Below the pieces are notes generated by a model. The model saw nothing but the letters and a program-made list of their open reading frames with translations, searched no databases and had not been told where the DNA came from. 64,000 nt of DNA from Acidobacteriota bacterium. GTDB taxonomy: Bacteria > Acidobacteriota > Terriglobia > Acidiferrales > UBA7541. The stretch covers positions 1 to 64,000 of the forward strand of contig JABCYZ010000006.1 of assembly GCA_013289955.1 (NCBI GenBank). The letters run 5' to 3'. Shown in pieces: positions 33,325 through 43,702 of the stretch; within the stretch, counting starts at the first letter, position 1, and each line of letters begins with the position of its first letter. The position numbers were made by a program, and so were the translations under genes.

Positions 33325-33942
33325 ATGAGCCTTTTCCCCATATTCGTGAAGCTGGATGGCCGGCTGATCGTCGTGGTTGGCGGTGGAAATATCGCCGAAG
33401 CCAAGATCCCCGGTGTTCTGGCCGCCGGTGCCCGCATCCGCCTGATCGCCCCGTCCGTCACACCGCAAATCGCCGAATGGGTGCGCTTCGGAAAGATCGA
33501 ATGGCTTCCCAAGGAATTTGACGTGGCGGATTTAGACGGAGCTTTTCTGGTAATCGCGGCGACTTCGGCGCCGGGCGTGAGCGAAGCAGTGTATCGCGAA
33601 GCGGAAGCGCGCGGCATCTTGTGCAACGCGGTCGATGACATCGAGCACTGCCATTTTTACTACGGGGCAGTCGTCCAGCGCGGGGATTTGCAGATCGCCA
33701 TCTCCACGAACGGCAAGAGTCCCTCGCTCGCGCAGCGGCTTCGCCAGGAGTTCGAAGCGGAATTCGGCCCGGAGTACGAAGTGTGGCTGCATTCGCTTGG
33801 CGCGGCGCGCGAAGCACTGCTTGCCAGGGGCCCGAGCTCGGAGACAACCAAAAAACGGCTGCATGAGCTGGCAAGCCGTTCCATGTTCGAGGAATTTCTC
33901 CGCCAAGCCAAGCGAAGACCCGGACATCGAGGAGCCGCGTGA
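33325..33942 (+). CDS. Precorrin-2 dehydrogenase / sirohydrochlorin ferrochelatase (Met8/CysG N-terminal type)
   Basis: A 205-residue siroheme-synthesis enzyme. The N-terminal NAD-binding fold carries VVVGGGNIAEAKI and the family-typical AATSAPGVSEAVY and LCNAVDDIEHCHFYYGAVV. The segment LQIAISTNGKSPSLAQRLR is the hallmark of the CysG/Met8 dimerisation part. It oxidises precorrin-2 to sirohydrochlorin and may insert iron. It starts 3 bp after the reductase stop and overlaps the methyltransferase start, so the three are translationally coupled. It provides the siroheme needed by the upstream reductase. Confidence 0.9.
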   Translation: MSLFPIFVKLDGRLIVVVGGGNIAEAKIPGVLAAGARIRLIAPSVTPQIAEWVRFGKIEWLPKEFDVADLDGAFLVIAATSAPGVSEAVYREAEARGILCNAVDDIEHCHFYYGAVVQRGDLQIAISTNGKSPSLAQRLRQEFEAEFGPEYEVWLHSLGAAREALLARGPSSETTKKRLHELASRSMFEEFLRQAKRRPGHRGAA

Positions 33943-34715
33943 TGGGCAAGGTGTATCTCATCGGAGCTGGCCCGGGCGATCCGGAGCTGCTGACCCTGAA
34001 AGCCGCACGGCTGCTGTCCTGCGCGAATGTCGTGCTGCACGATTCGCTGGTCAGCGCCGAAGTCCTCGGGAAGATCTCGCCGGGCGCGGAAGTGGTCGAC
34101 GTCGGCAAGCGCTGCGGGAAGAAGCTGCTTACGCAGGACGAAATCAATGCGCTTCTCGTAGGCTATTCCGCTTCACACGAAGTTGTGGTGCGCTTAAAAG
34201 GCGGCGATCCTTCGATCTTTGGCCGCGCGGGCGAAGAACTTGGAGCCTTGCGCGATGCGCATAGAGAGTTTGAGGTCGTTCCCGGTGTGACCGCAGCATC
34301 GGGAGCTGCCGCCGCGGCGGGCGTTTCGCTCACAGACCGACGGGTCGCTTCCCAGGTATTGCTCACAACCTTTTCGCGCGGACGAGACGCCACGGCCATG
34401 GATTGGGGCTGCCTCACGCCGGCCACGACTCTGGTTCTCTACATGCCTGGCCCGGATTACGCGGAAGTCGCGCGACGCCTCTCCGATGCGGGTCTTCCTG
34501 CCGATTTACCGTGCGTCATCGTTTCTGGCGCTTCCGGCTCGCAACAACAGGTGCGCTCGAGCAGCGTCGGCGCGCTTGCGACGGAAGAAAAACTGGCCGC
34601 ACCTGCCTTGATGATCGTTGGTCGCGTTGCTTCGCGGCAAATTCGTGAAATAGGCGAGGTCTTCTGGCGCGGCGATGGGGTCGAGTCCTGGCCAGAAACA
34701 GTTTCCGTTAGCTAA
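33942..34715 (+). CDS. cobA: Uroporphyrinogen-III C-methyltransferase
   Basis: A 257-residue SAM-dependent enzyme that methylates uroporphyrinogen III twice to give precorrin-2, the first committed step to siroheme. The hallmarks are YLIGAGPGDPELLTLKA at the N-terminus, VVRLKGGDPSIFGRAGEE and VPGVTAASGAAAAAGVSLT. The ATG at 33942 overlaps the preceding stop by one base (TGATG). It is a stand-alone SUMT rather than a CysG fusion. A C-terminal tail of 25 residues is variable in the family. Confidence 0.93.
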   Translation: MGKVYLIGAGPGDPELLTLKAARLLSCANVVLHDSLVSAEVLGKISPGAEVVDVGKRCGKKLLTQDEINALLVGYSASHEVVVRLKGGDPSIFGRAGEELGALRDAHREFEVVPGVTAASGAAAAAGVSLTDRRVASQVLLTTFSRGRDATAMDWGCLTPATTLVLYMPGPDYAEVARRLSDAGLPADLPCVIVSGASGSQQQVRSSSVGALATEEKLAAPALMIVGRVASRQIREIGEVFWRGDGVESWPETVSVS

Positions 34716-34730
34716 TCAGGAGAGAACGAA

Positions 34731-34865
34731 ATGAGTGTTCCAGAAAACGCAGCAGCCCCGGTGAACAAACCGTGGCGTCTATCGCTGGATAGTTGGGCCG
34801 TCGTGGTGGCATTGCTCGCCGCACTGCTGGTTCGCGCCGGGGTTTTCAAGCATATCCCGTGGTGA
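34731..34865 (+). CDS. 44-residue single-pass membrane protein in the sulfur operon
   Basis: A 44-residue ORF beginning MSVPENAAAPVNKPWRLSLD. Its one hydrophobic helix is SWAVVVALLAALLVRAGVF, and the end is KHIPW. The spacing to cobA is 15 bp, and CAGGAGAG lies 6 nt upstream of the ATG, a strong ribosome-binding site. It is followed after 52 bp by the YeiH-family transporter. Its placement suggests a small subunit or regulator of that transporter; such small proteins are often missed by annotation. No homolog is known to me. Confidence 0.7.
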   Translation: MSVPENAAAPVNKPWRLSLDSWAVVVALLAALLVRAGVFKHIPW

Positions 34866-34917
34866 TCGCCGTCCACGAACGAACTTCCAGCAAATCGCAG
34901 AAAGAAAAGGACGAAAC

Positions 34918-36003
34918 ATGGCAGATGCGGTCGTAATTCCTCAAGTTCAGCCGGTCCAGCCGGCGCTCCGTTTTCTCCGGATCCTTCCGGGCGTGCTTCT
35001 GCTCGCGGCCATCGGGTATGCGGGAAAATTACTCGAACAAAATGTGGGCGCATATGCCAAGGCGCATCACTGGGTCTTTCCGAATATCGAGTATGTCCTG
35101 TGGGCAATCCTTCTCGGGCTTCTGATTTCCAACACGATTGGCGTACCGGAAATCTTTCGTAGCGGCGTCGCCACCTATGAGTTTTGGCTGAAAGCCGGGA
35201 TCGTTCTTCTCGGCTCCCGTTTCTTGCTTGGCGATATTCTGAAGCTGGGTGGTGTCAGCCTTCTGCTCGTGGCCGTGGAAATCACCGGAGCGATTGCCTT
35301 CATGACCTTTCTTGGCCGCGTCTTCCATCTCAAGCCTAAATTGATCACGCTGCTTGCCGTGGGGTCTGCTGTCTGTGGCGTGAGCGCCATCATCGCTACA
35401 AAAGGTGCCATCGATGCCGACGATGAAGACTCGAGCTTTTCGATCGCCGCCATTCTTGCACTCGGAGCATTCGCGCTTTTCACGTTTCCTTTGATCGGCC
35501 ACTATCTGCATCTGGGCGACCGAGCCTATGGCATCTGGGCAGGCCTTGCCGTGGACAACACCGCTGAAGCTACCGCTGCTGGCGCGCTTTACTCAGACGC
35601 CGCTGGCAAACTGGCCGTTCTCGTGAAGTCTACGCGCAATGCCATGATTGGGTTCGTCGTGCTGGCCTACGCGATTTACTGGGCCAGCCAGGGCCAAGCC
35701 AAAGCGGTCGGCAACAAAGCCGCGTTTCTCTGGCAGAAATTCCCCAAGTTTGTCCTCGGCTTCCTGCTGATCTCGGTGCTGGCCACCTATCAGTTCTTCA
35801 GCAAAGACCAGGTTGGAGCGCTGGCCAATCTCTCGCGCTGGGCTTTTCTGCTCACCTTCGCCGGCGTCGGCCTGCGCACCAATTTCCGCGATATGAAGAA
35901 ACAAGGCCTGCGTCCCTTCGCCGTGGGCGCCATCGGCGAAGTCGTGATTGCCGTATTCACATTGGGTTTGGTGGTCGGTGCCGAAAAACTCTTCGGCTTC
36001 TGA
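34918..36003 (+). CDS. YeiH-family putative sulfate exporter
   Basis: A 361-residue inner-membrane protein with about ten hydrophobic segments. It contains GIVLLGSRFLLGDILKLG, VGSAVCGVSAIIATKGAID and WAGLAVDNTAEATAAGALY, diagnostic of the family formerly called Cons_hypoth698. The family is annotated as putative sulfate exporters; the substrate is not well tested, and sulfite or another sulfur anion is possible. The ATG at 34918 has AAAGGACGAAAC upstream. Its position after the siroheme genes ties it to sulfur assimilation. Confidence 0.88.
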   Translation: MADAVVIPQVQPVQPALRFLRILPGVLLLAAIGYAGKLLEQNVGAYAKAHHWVFPNIEYVLWAILLGLLISNTIGVPEIFRSGVATYEFWLKAGIVLLGSRFLLGDILKLGGVSLLLVAVEITGAIAFMTFLGRVFHLKPKLITLLAVGSAVCGVSAIIATKGAIDADDEDSSFSIAAILALGAFALFTFPLIGHYLHLGDRAYGIWAGLAVDNTAEATAAGALYSDAAGKLAVLVKSTRNAMIGFVVLAYAIYWASQGQAKAVGNKAAFLWQKFPKFVLGFLLISVLATYQFFSKDQVGALANLSRWAFLLTFAGVGLRTNFRDMKKQGLRPFAVGAIGEVVIAVFTLGLVVGAEKLFGF

Positions 36004-36089
36004 CCGGCCAGAGCACAAAACAAAGGGGGCGCGGGATATTCACTCGGCCCGCCGAGCGAACCCCTCGCCCCTGATGTTTCCGCCGTCCT

Positions 36090-37031
36090 TTACAGTCCCA
36101 GAACGTTGACCAGCTCCCGCACCGACGCCGAGGACTTTTCGAGCGCAGCCTTTTCTTCCGCCGTCAGCTTGATCTGAATAATTTCTTCAGCTCCGCCTGC
36201 GCCCAGCTTCACCGGAACGCCAACAAAGAGCCCTTTGATCCCATATTCTCCGTCCAAATAAACGGCGCAGGGCAAGATTTTCTTTTTGTCCTTCAGAATG
36301 GCTTCCACCATCTCGACGGCCGCTGCCGACGGGGCGTAGTAAGCCGAACCCGTCTTCAGAAGATTGACGATCTCCGCGCCGCCCTTGCGGGTACGCTCCA
36401 CAATCGCGTCAATTCGCTCCTTCGGCAGCAAATCGGGGAGGGGAATTCCCGCGACCGTCGAGTACCGCGGCAGCGGCACCATATCGTCGCCGTGGCCGCC
36501 GAGCACGAACGAGTGCACGTTCTCCACGCTCACCTTGCATTCTGTCGCCACAAACGAGCTCATCCGCGCGGAATCCAGCACTCCCGCCATCCCCAGTACG
36601 CGATTCTTCGGGAATCCGCTCACCTTGAACGCGGCCTGGGCCATAGCGTCCAAAGGGTTCGTCACCACGATGATGATGCAGTTGGGCGAGTGCTTAACGA
36701 TCTGCTCGACAACCGCTTTCACCACGTCGTAGTTCGCCTTCAGCAAGTCGTCGCGGCTCATCCCAGGCTTGCGCGGAAACCCCGCCGTTATCACCACAAC
36801 ATCGCTACCCGCCGTCCCGCTGTAGTCCCCCGTAGCCGTGGAAATGCCCGCCGCGCGCGCGTCCGTCCGCGTAATTGGCCCGGACTCCAGCATATCCAGC
36901 GCCTTGCCCGCCGGCGGCCCATCCAATATATCCGTCAACACCACGTCGGCCAGCTCCAGATCCACAATCCGCTGCGCCGTGGTCGACCCCACAAAACCGC
37001 CACCCACCACCGTCACTTTTTTTCTACTCAT
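36090..37031 (-). CDS. mdh: Malate dehydrogenase
   Basis: A 313-residue NAD-dependent malate dehydrogenase of the lactate/malate type. The dinucleotide motif is GGGFVG near residues 10-15, the mobile-loop arginines are at about 87 and 93 ([13 protein letters not shown]), Arg156 lies in [10 protein letters not shown] and the proton-relay His180 in [10 protein letters not shown]. Arg87 rather than Gln at the specificity position favours malate over lactate. It is second in a probable icd-mdh unit, 149 bp after icd, with an unusual long inverted repeat in the gap. Confidence 0.94.
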   Translation of the reverse strand: MSRKKVTVVGGGFVGSTTAQRIVDLELADVVLTDILDGPPAGKALDMLESGPITRTDARAAGISTATGDYSGTAGSDVVVITAGFPRKPGMSRDDLLKANYDVVKAVVEQIVKHSPNCIIIVVTNPLDAMAQAAFKVSGFPKNRVLGMAGVLDSARMSSFVATECKVSVENVHSFVLGGHGDDMVPLPRYSTVAGIPLPDLLPKERIDAIVERTRKGGAEIVNLLKTGSAYYAPSAAAVEMVEAILKDKKKILPCAVYLDGEYGIKGLFVGVPVKLGAGGAEEIIQIKLTAEEKAALEKSSASVRELVNVLGL

Positions 37032-37071
37032 CGCTTGGTTTCTATCCTCTCCAAAATGGAATGAGGTTTAT

Positions 37072-37178
37072 GAAGTAGAGGAGGGAAAGGATAAAGACTC
37101 GCCTGGCAAATGGAACCGAGCCTACGACCATCCATGGAGCGGCTTCTTTTCCTTTACTTCCTTTACCTTCTCTACTTC
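37072..37178. repeat. Long imperfect inverted repeat and polypurine tract between icd and mdh
   Basis: On the plus strand a purine-rich arm at 37072-37096 matches the complement of a pyrimidine-rich arm at 37152-37178, with about 23 of 25 positions paired and a loop of 55 nt. On the minus strand (the gene strand) the icd-proximal arm and its flank form GTARAGRAR-like units repeated four times. In RNA it would form a long hairpin between the icd stop and the mdh start. It might stabilise or partly terminate the transcript, or be a transposed repeat. Confidence 0.6.
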
Positions 37179-37180
37179 CT

Positions 37181-38602
37181 CTACCTCGCTACTGCCGTCC
37201 CCTGCATATTCTCAATAATCGCCGTCGCAAACGCCGCTGTCCCAACCTTCGTCGCGCCCGGCATCAGCCGCTCCAGATCATAGGTAACGCGTTTCTGCTG
37301 AATCGTCCTCGCAATGCCTTCCTCAATCAGCTGCGCTGCTTCCTTCCACCCAAGAAATTCAAACATCATGGCACCAGAGAGCATCACGGAGCTGGGATTA
37401 ATCACATCCTTGTCCGCATATTTCGGCGCCGTCCCGTGCGTAGCCTCAAACACGCCAAAGCCATCGCCGATGTTCGATCCCGGAGCCATCCCAAGCCCGC
37501 CCACCTGCGCCGCGCACGCATCTGAAAGATAATCGCCGTTGAGATTCGGCGTCGCCAGCACGCTGTATTCGTCCGCGCGCAGCAGTACCTGCTGAAAAAC
37601 CGAATCCGCGATGCGGTCGTTGATCATCAACTTTTTCTTCCACTGTCCCTTCCCGTGCGTCGCGCCAATCGCGTGCAGCGTCTCTTTCACTTCGTCGCAA
37701 ATCGCTTTGGTAAACGCGTCGGTAGCCTGCTCTAGCCCCGGCTCGATCATGGCCGCATTCTGCTCGACGCTCAGCCCCGGGTTCTTGTCCAAATTATCCA
37801 GAATCCAGCTCTCCCGTTCGGTCACGGTCTCCGCACGGAACTCCTCCCGCGCCAGGTCATAACCCCAATCCCGAAACGCGCCCTCGGTAAATTTCTGAAT
37901 GTTCCCCTTGTGTACGAGCGTCACGCTTTTCCTGCCGTGCGTCAGCGCGTACTTGATCGCTCGCCGTACCAGCCGCTTCGTCCCCGTCGGCGATATCGGC
38001 TTGATGCCCACGCCGGAGTCCCATCGAATCTGCTTCTTTCCGTCTTTCAGCATCACATGATTGAGAAACTCAAGCAGTTGCTTCACTTCCGGTGTGCCGG
38101 ACTTCCATTCGATCCCGATGTAAACGTCTTCCGTGTTCTCTCGAAAAATCACCACGTCCATCTTCTCGGGCTGTTTCACAGGGGAGGGAACCCCCGCAAA
38201 ATAGCGCACTGGCCGCTCGCAGGAGTACAAATCCAGAATCTGACGCAACGCCACGTTCAAGGAACGAATTCCGCCGCCCACCGGCGTAGTCAGCGGCCCT
38301 TTAATGGCCACGCGAAAATCGCGAATGGCATCCACGGTCTCATTCGGCAGCCACTCCTTGTACGCGTTGAAAGCTTTTTCCCCGGCAAACACCTCGAACC
38401 ACGCCACACTCCGCTTGCCGCCGTAAGCGTGCTCGACCGCTGCGTCAAAAACCCGCCGCGATGCCTTCCAGATATCGCGCCCCGTGCCGTCGCCCTCGAT
38501 AAACGGAATGATAGGCGTATCCGGCACCTGCAATTCGCCCCCGCTGTAGCCGATCCCCTTGCCCCCAACAGGAATAGCCTGGCCGTTGTACGAACTCTTC
38601 AT
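37181..38602 (-). CDS. icd: Isocitrate dehydrogenase, NADP-dependent
   Basis: A 473-residue enzyme oxidising isocitrate to 2-oxoglutarate. The start is ATG 38602, with GGGAGG upstream; the frame runs open to 38713, but the extra 37 codons are implausible. It carries [17 protein letters not shown] with Ser114, the equivalent of the serine phosphorylated by AceK in E. coli, then [13 protein letters not shown], and [20 protein letters not shown] with [13 protein letters not shown]. It is longer than E. coli Icd (416). The following gene, mdh, also belongs to the TCA cycle. Confidence 0.94.
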   Translation of the reverse strand: MKSSYNGQAIPVGGKGIGYSGGELQVPDTPIIPFIEGDGTGRDIWKASRRVFDAAVEHAYGGKRSVAWFEVFAGEKAFNAYKEWLPNETVDAIRDFRVAIKGPLTTPVGGGIRSLNVALRQILDLYSCERPVRYFAGVPSPVKQPEKMDVVIFRENTEDVYIGIEWKSGTPEVKQLLEFLNHVMLKDGKKQIRWDSGVGIKPISPTGTKRLVRRAIKYALTHGRKSVTLVHKGNIQKFTEGAFRDWGYDLAREEFRAETVTERESWILDNLDKNPGLSVEQNAAMIEPGLEQATDAFTKAICDEVKETLHAIGATHGKGQWKKKLMINDRIADSVFQQVLLRADEYSVLATPNLNGDYLSDACAAQVGGLGMAPGSNIGDGFGVFEATHGTAPKYADKDVINPSSVMLSGAMMFEFLGWKEAAQLIEEGIARTIQQKRVTYDLERLMPGATKVGTAAFATAIIENMQGTAVAR

Positions 38603-38863
38603 GAATGAAGATCCTCCCTGGATTTTCGAGCGCTTCCTGTTGGAAAACCGTGCTGTTTTTCGACGAACCCACTGATTTCCGCAGGTCTTCGCGAACCAGA
38701 AAACATACCACAATGCGCGTGAACTTCGAAATGAACAGCCGATGAGAGTTCAGAAACCCACGGCAGACGGCCAAATCTGTGCCAGTTTGAAATGTCTTCG
38801 TGTTATATGCTTATCTAACGGAACTGCGCGGAACCTTACCACGCGCGGCAAGGAGATTCGGAG

Positions 38864-39220
38864 ATGATGCTTGATTGGAATGGATACTACGGAGAATTGA
38901 TCGCCAGGATTGGAGACTTGTCAAAGCTGAGTCCAGACACAGTCCGCGGCTATCAGGCGTTGAGCGGAGCCAACGCCAAGACCAGCAAACTGGGTGAGAA
39001 GACTCGCCAGCTCATCTCGCTCGCCGTCGCCGTAACGACGCGTTGCGACGGCTGCATTACCGTTCATTCCGATGCGGCGCTCAAAGCAGGCGCCACCAAG
39101 GAAGAGATTGCGGAAGCGTTGGGGGTGGCGGTCGCCATGAACGCCGGCGCTGCGCTCGTGTATTCGACGCGCGTGCTGGACGCTGTCGCTGCAAAGTCTG
39201 CCGGGGAAGCTCACGGATAA
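38864..39220 (+). CDS. AhpD-like carboxymuconolactone decarboxylase family protein
   Basis: A 118-residue protein of the AhpD/CMD fold. The redox-active pair is Cys61 and Cys64 in the CDGC motif, followed by ITVHSDAALKAGATKEEIAEAL with the conserved His67. In AhpD this Cys-x-x-Cys reduces a peroxidase partner using lipoylated proteins. No peroxiredoxin gene is adjacent. The ATG at 38864 (or the next codon) has AAGGAGATTCGG upstream. It is divergent from icd. Confidence 0.86.
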   Translation: MMLDWNGYYGELIARIGDLSKLSPDTVRGYQALSGANAKTSKLGEKTRQLISLAVAVTTRCDGCITVHSDAALKAGATKEEIAEALGVAVAMNAGAALVYSTRVLDAVAAKSAGEAHG

Positions 39221-39319
39221 GCCGAAGGCCGCGGCGCGTCCCGGCGCTTCTACCTGATCACGCTGCACGGAATGAGGAGCCCCGCCAGGGCGCCACGCAG
39301 GCGCTCTGACGGGAGTTCG

Positions 39320-40750
39320 TTAGAACATATTCCAAAGAAACTGGTTGTAAACCTCGTGGTGATACTGCACCTCGGGCGCCTTCACGAACGTGCCCAACAG
39401 GCGCGAGCAGCGGTCCGCCGATCCTTGCTTCAGGTCGGCATAACGCCCCTTCACGTCAGCGCCAAGCAGCTTTGTGGTCCACTCCGACTTTTTGAAGTCC
39501 TCGAGCGCCGTGTAGATGTTGTCCGGTAGATAGCGCTCCGCTTGCCGCAGATTCTTGATTTTCGCCGTTTCGCCATCGAGTCCGGTCTTGAAAATGGAAT
39601 ACATTACCAGATAAGGATTCGCGTCCGGCGCCACCGAGCGCACCTCGACGCGCATGCTCTTCTCGTTTCCGATGGGGATGCGGATCATCGAGCCGCGGTC
39701 GACAGGCGACGCCTTGATCTGATTGGGCGCTTCAAAGTGCGGGTCCAGACGGCGGTATGCGTTGACGCTGGCGTTCAACAACAAACAGTTGTCGTTCCCG
39801 TGCGTCAAAATACGGTCCACAAACGCCCAGCCCATTTTGCTCAGTTTTTCCTCGCCCTTCGGGTCCCAGAAAAGGTTCTTGCCGTCTTCGCTGATGGACA
39901 CATTCGTGTGCATGCCATTTCCGTTCACGCCAACAACCGGCTTCGGCAGGAAGCACGCCGTCGTCCCCATGTTCGTCGCCACCTGGCGGCAGATTAATTT
40001 GTAAAGCTGGATCTGGTCGGCAGCCTGTACCACTTCGCCGTAACCATAATTGATCTCGAATTGCGAAGGGGCCACCTCCGGGTGGTCCTTCTCGTTCTGG
40101 AATCCCATCGCGCGCTGCACTTCCGCCGTCGTGTCAATAAACGTCCTTAGCGGGTCGCCGGGAAGGGAATGATAGTAACCGCCGGTGTTGACGTACTCAA
40201 ATTTTCCCGTTTCGTGGTAATGGCGCTCCGCGTTTTCGCCCTTGAAGAGAAACCCTTCGATCTCGTTTGCCGCGTTCAGCGTGTAGCCTTCCTTTTTGTG
40301 AAGCGCTCCGGCGTAACCTTTCAGCACCCCGCGAATGTCCGCGCTATACGGGGATCCGTCCTTGTCAATCACTTCGCCAAAGACCAGCACCTTGCCGGAT
40401 CCAAAAACATCCGAGGGCCCCCAGTAAAAGGCGCCCCAATCCATGGACAGCCGCAAGTCGCTCTCGCGCTGCGCCGTAAACCCCCGGATCGAGGAGCCGT
40501 CGAACGTCAGGTTGTCCCAGCTCTTTATTAGAAATTTTTTGTCGTAGTCCAGCATGTGCAAGCGGCCTTCAAGGTCGCTGAAGAGCACCGTCACGGCCTT
40601 GATGCGCTTCTCGTCCGTCAGGTACTTGATCCGCTCTTCCTGCACTTTGTGCGGTGCGACGCGGTTCTTGCGTTGCTCTTTCGCTTTCAGGTTCAACTCT
40701 TCGAGTTCGTCATAGGAAAGAGCAAGGAAATTACGCAGTTCGTTCGACAT
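39320..40750 (-). CDS. glnA: Glutamine synthetase
   Basis: A 476-residue type I-like glutamine synthetase, forming glutamine from glutamate, ammonia and ATP. The N-terminal beta-grasp domain has LTFDGSSIRGF. The catalytic domain has NEIEGFLF, the metal/Glu block EVAPSQFEINYGYGEVVQAAD, GNGMHTNVSIS and NAYRRLDPHFEAPN. It ends in KSEWT...YHHEVYNQFLWNMF. The adenylylation-site loop of E. coli-type enzymes is not obvious. It lies 185 bp downstream of the myo-inositol-phosphate synthase gene, with a direct repeat in between. Confidence 0.92.
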   Translation of the reverse strand: MSNELRNFLALSYDELEELNLKAKEQRKNRVAPHKVQEERIKYLTDEKRIKAVTVLFSDLEGRLHMLDYDKKFLIKSWDNLTFDGSSIRGFTAQRESDLRLSMDWGAFYWGPSDVFGSGKVLVFGEVIDKDGSPYSADIRGVLKGYAGALHKKEGYTLNAANEIEGFLFKGENAERHYHETGKFEYVNTGGYYHSLPGDPLRTFIDTTAEVQRAMGFQNEKDHPEVAPSQFEINYGYGEVVQAADQIQLYKLICRQVATNMGTTACFLPKPVVGVNGNGMHTNVSISEDGKNLFWDPKGEEKLSKMGWAFVDRILTHGNDNCLLLNASVNAYRRLDPHFEAPNQIKASPVDRGSMIRIPIGNEKSMRVEVRSVAPDANPYLVMYSIFKTGLDGETAKIKNLRQAERYLPDNIYTALEDFKKSEWTTKLLGADVKGRYADLKQGSADRCSRLLGTFVKAPEVQYHHEVYNQFLWNMF

Positions 40751-40855
40751 GAATCTCCTCGAAATAAGATGAGTTCGGGTGTTGCGGTGAAATGTGGGGG
40801 CTGCAGGCGCTAAGCATCGGCCCGTAGGTTATCGCGGCGGTCTTGCGACCGTCAA

Positions 40856-40885
40856 ATCGAAAAATCATTGCGCCCTATCGAAAAA
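40856..40885. promoter_or_regulatory. Direct repeat upstream of glutamine synthetase
   Basis: ATCGAAAAA occurs at 40856-40864 and 40877-40885, 21 bp apart (two helical turns), about 107 bp before the glnA start on the minus strand. It could be a pair of activator or repressor half-sites. A short hairpin CGGTC-TTGC-GACCG lies just to its left (toward glnA). The evidence is spacing only. Confidence 0.3.
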
Positions 40886-40935
40886 ACAAATGAAGAGCAG
40901 GACAATTTGTACGTCAGCAGCCCGCAAATACTGCG

Positions 40936-42249
<1,314 letters not shown>

Positions 42250-42499
42250 GCAACTCCCCGATCACAAAGATTTCTAAACAGGAACGCAGGCAGCAGATGG
42301 TCATTTGCCGCCCGAACAAACTAGTAATGATGAGCGAAGACAGCGGGATTTGCAAATCGCAGCGGTGCGTCAGCAAAAAACGCGGTGCACCTCGAGTGCG
42401 GGGAGAGAAACCTGCCTTGCTAAGGAACTCGATACGGAAAACAGCCGAGGACATGGCGCAGGGCCGTCCAGGATCGCCAAAAGGCGGGCACTTCGATAT

Positions 42500-43681
42500 T
42501 CAGGCCACTACCGCATGTATGGCCGTCTTCACTGTCCGTTTGCCCGCTTCCGAGCCAATGGTGAAATAAAAAGTCGCGCCCATTCCCGGTTCTGATTGCG
42601 CCCAAATCCGTCCTGAGTGTTTATGGACAATGCGCTGCACAGTGGCAAGGCCGATCCCCGTTCCTTCGAACTCCTTCTCGCGATGAAGGCGCTGGAAGGG
42701 AGCGAAAAGCTTGTCAGCATATTTCATGTCAAATCCAATCCCGTTGTCCCGTACGGCGATTGTGGGTTTGCCGTCGATGACTTTGTTGCTGATCTCTATC
42801 ACCGCGTGTTCCCGCTTCCTGGTGTATTTGACGGCGTTGGACAGAAGGTTGACGAGCACTTGCCTCATCAGCCCGTAATCACATTTAATGAACATCAGGG
42901 GGCCGACCTTCCACTCGATCGCCCTTTCCCGCGTCTCGTTTTTGAACTCCTTCAAGACTTCCTCGACCAGCGTGTTTAGGCCAACGTCTCGAATCTTCAA
43001 ACCTTGCCGGCTGACTTTCGCCAGCTTCAGCAGATCGTCTATCAGCGACGACATCCGCATGGCCCCGTCCTTGATGTTGTGCAAGTACTTTTGCCCCTGT
43101 TCATTGAGGTGCGATGCATAGTTGTCCAGCAGAAGGCTGGAAAAGCCATGGAGCTGGGTCAGCGGTGCGCGCAAATCATGGGATACGGAAAAGGAGAAGG
43201 CCTCGAGCTCCGCATTTGTCGTCTCCAGTTCCGCGGTGCGCTCTCTGATCCTCTGCTCCAGGCTTTCATTCAGCTTTCGGAATTTATTCTCGAGGCGTTC
43301 GCGTTCGATGGCGTGCAGGATGGAGCGGGTAAGGTTATTTCCGTTTACCTCCGCCTTGGGGAGGAAGTCTTGTGCTCCTTCCTGCACAAGTTTGAGGGCC
43401 AGGTCCGGATCGTCGTCTCCCGTCAGTACAACGATGGCTACGCCCGCGGCCTGTGGCTTGGCCCTGAGGAAGGTATCGAAACCCCAGCTGTCCGGAAGCG
43501 ACAAATCGAGGAGCATGGCGTCAACGCCTCCGGCGTTCAGGCGCTCAAGTCCTGTCGCCAGCCTGTCGACAATCTCCAAATCGAAAGGTTGCTGGCTAGC
43601 TCCGGCCAGCGATTCCCGGATCAGCCGCGCGTCCCCGGGGTTGTCTTCGATCAGCAAAACCCTGATTCGTCCAGAATTCAT
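42500..43681 (-). CDS. Response-regulator/histidine-kinase hybrid (REC-HisKA-HATPase)
   Basis: A 393-residue soluble kinase. The N-terminal receiver domain (1-125) has phosphoacceptor Asp59 in MLLDLSLPDSW. A coiled coil (about 125-160) leads to the HisKA with His168 in SVSHDLRAPLTQLHG. The HATPase has NLLSNAVKYT (N-box), DNGIGFDMKYADKLFAPF (G1 and F-box) and GTGIGLATVQRI (G2). A receiver at the N-terminus means it is controlled by another kinase rather than by its own sensor. It is third in a minus-strand row after PilZ and REC-PilZ genes, with 21 bp to the latter. Confidence 0.9.
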   Translation of the reverse strand: MNSGRIRVLLIEDNPGDARLIRESLAGASQQPFDLEIVDRLATGLERLNAGGVDAMLLDLSLPDSWGFDTFLRAKPQAAGVAIVVLTGDDDPDLALKLVQEGAQDFLPKAEVNGNNLTRSILHAIERERLENKFRKLNESLEQRIRERTAELETTNAELEAFSFSVSHDLRAPLTQLHGFSSLLLDNYASHLNEQGQKYLHNIKDGAMRMSSLIDDLLKLAKVSRQGLKIRDVGLNTLVEEVLKEFKNETRERAIEWKVGPLMFIKCDYGLMRQVLVNLLSNAVKYTRKREHAVIEISNKVIDGKPTIAVRDNGIGFDMKYADKLFAPFQRLHREKEFEGTGIGLATVQRIVHKHSGRIWAQSEPGMGATFYFTIGSEAGKRTVKTAIHAVVA

Positions 43682-43702
43682 GGCTTCAGGTCCGCAGCCG
43701 TC

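Noticed and set aside
37141..37195. Polypyrimidine tract as a CRISPR-like array
   Set aside because: The units are about 9 nt, imperfect and without spacers.
38603..38713. N-terminal extension of isocitrate dehydrogenase
   Set aside because: The ATG at 38602 has a strong ribosome site and matches the family start; the extension is basic and unlike known proteins.
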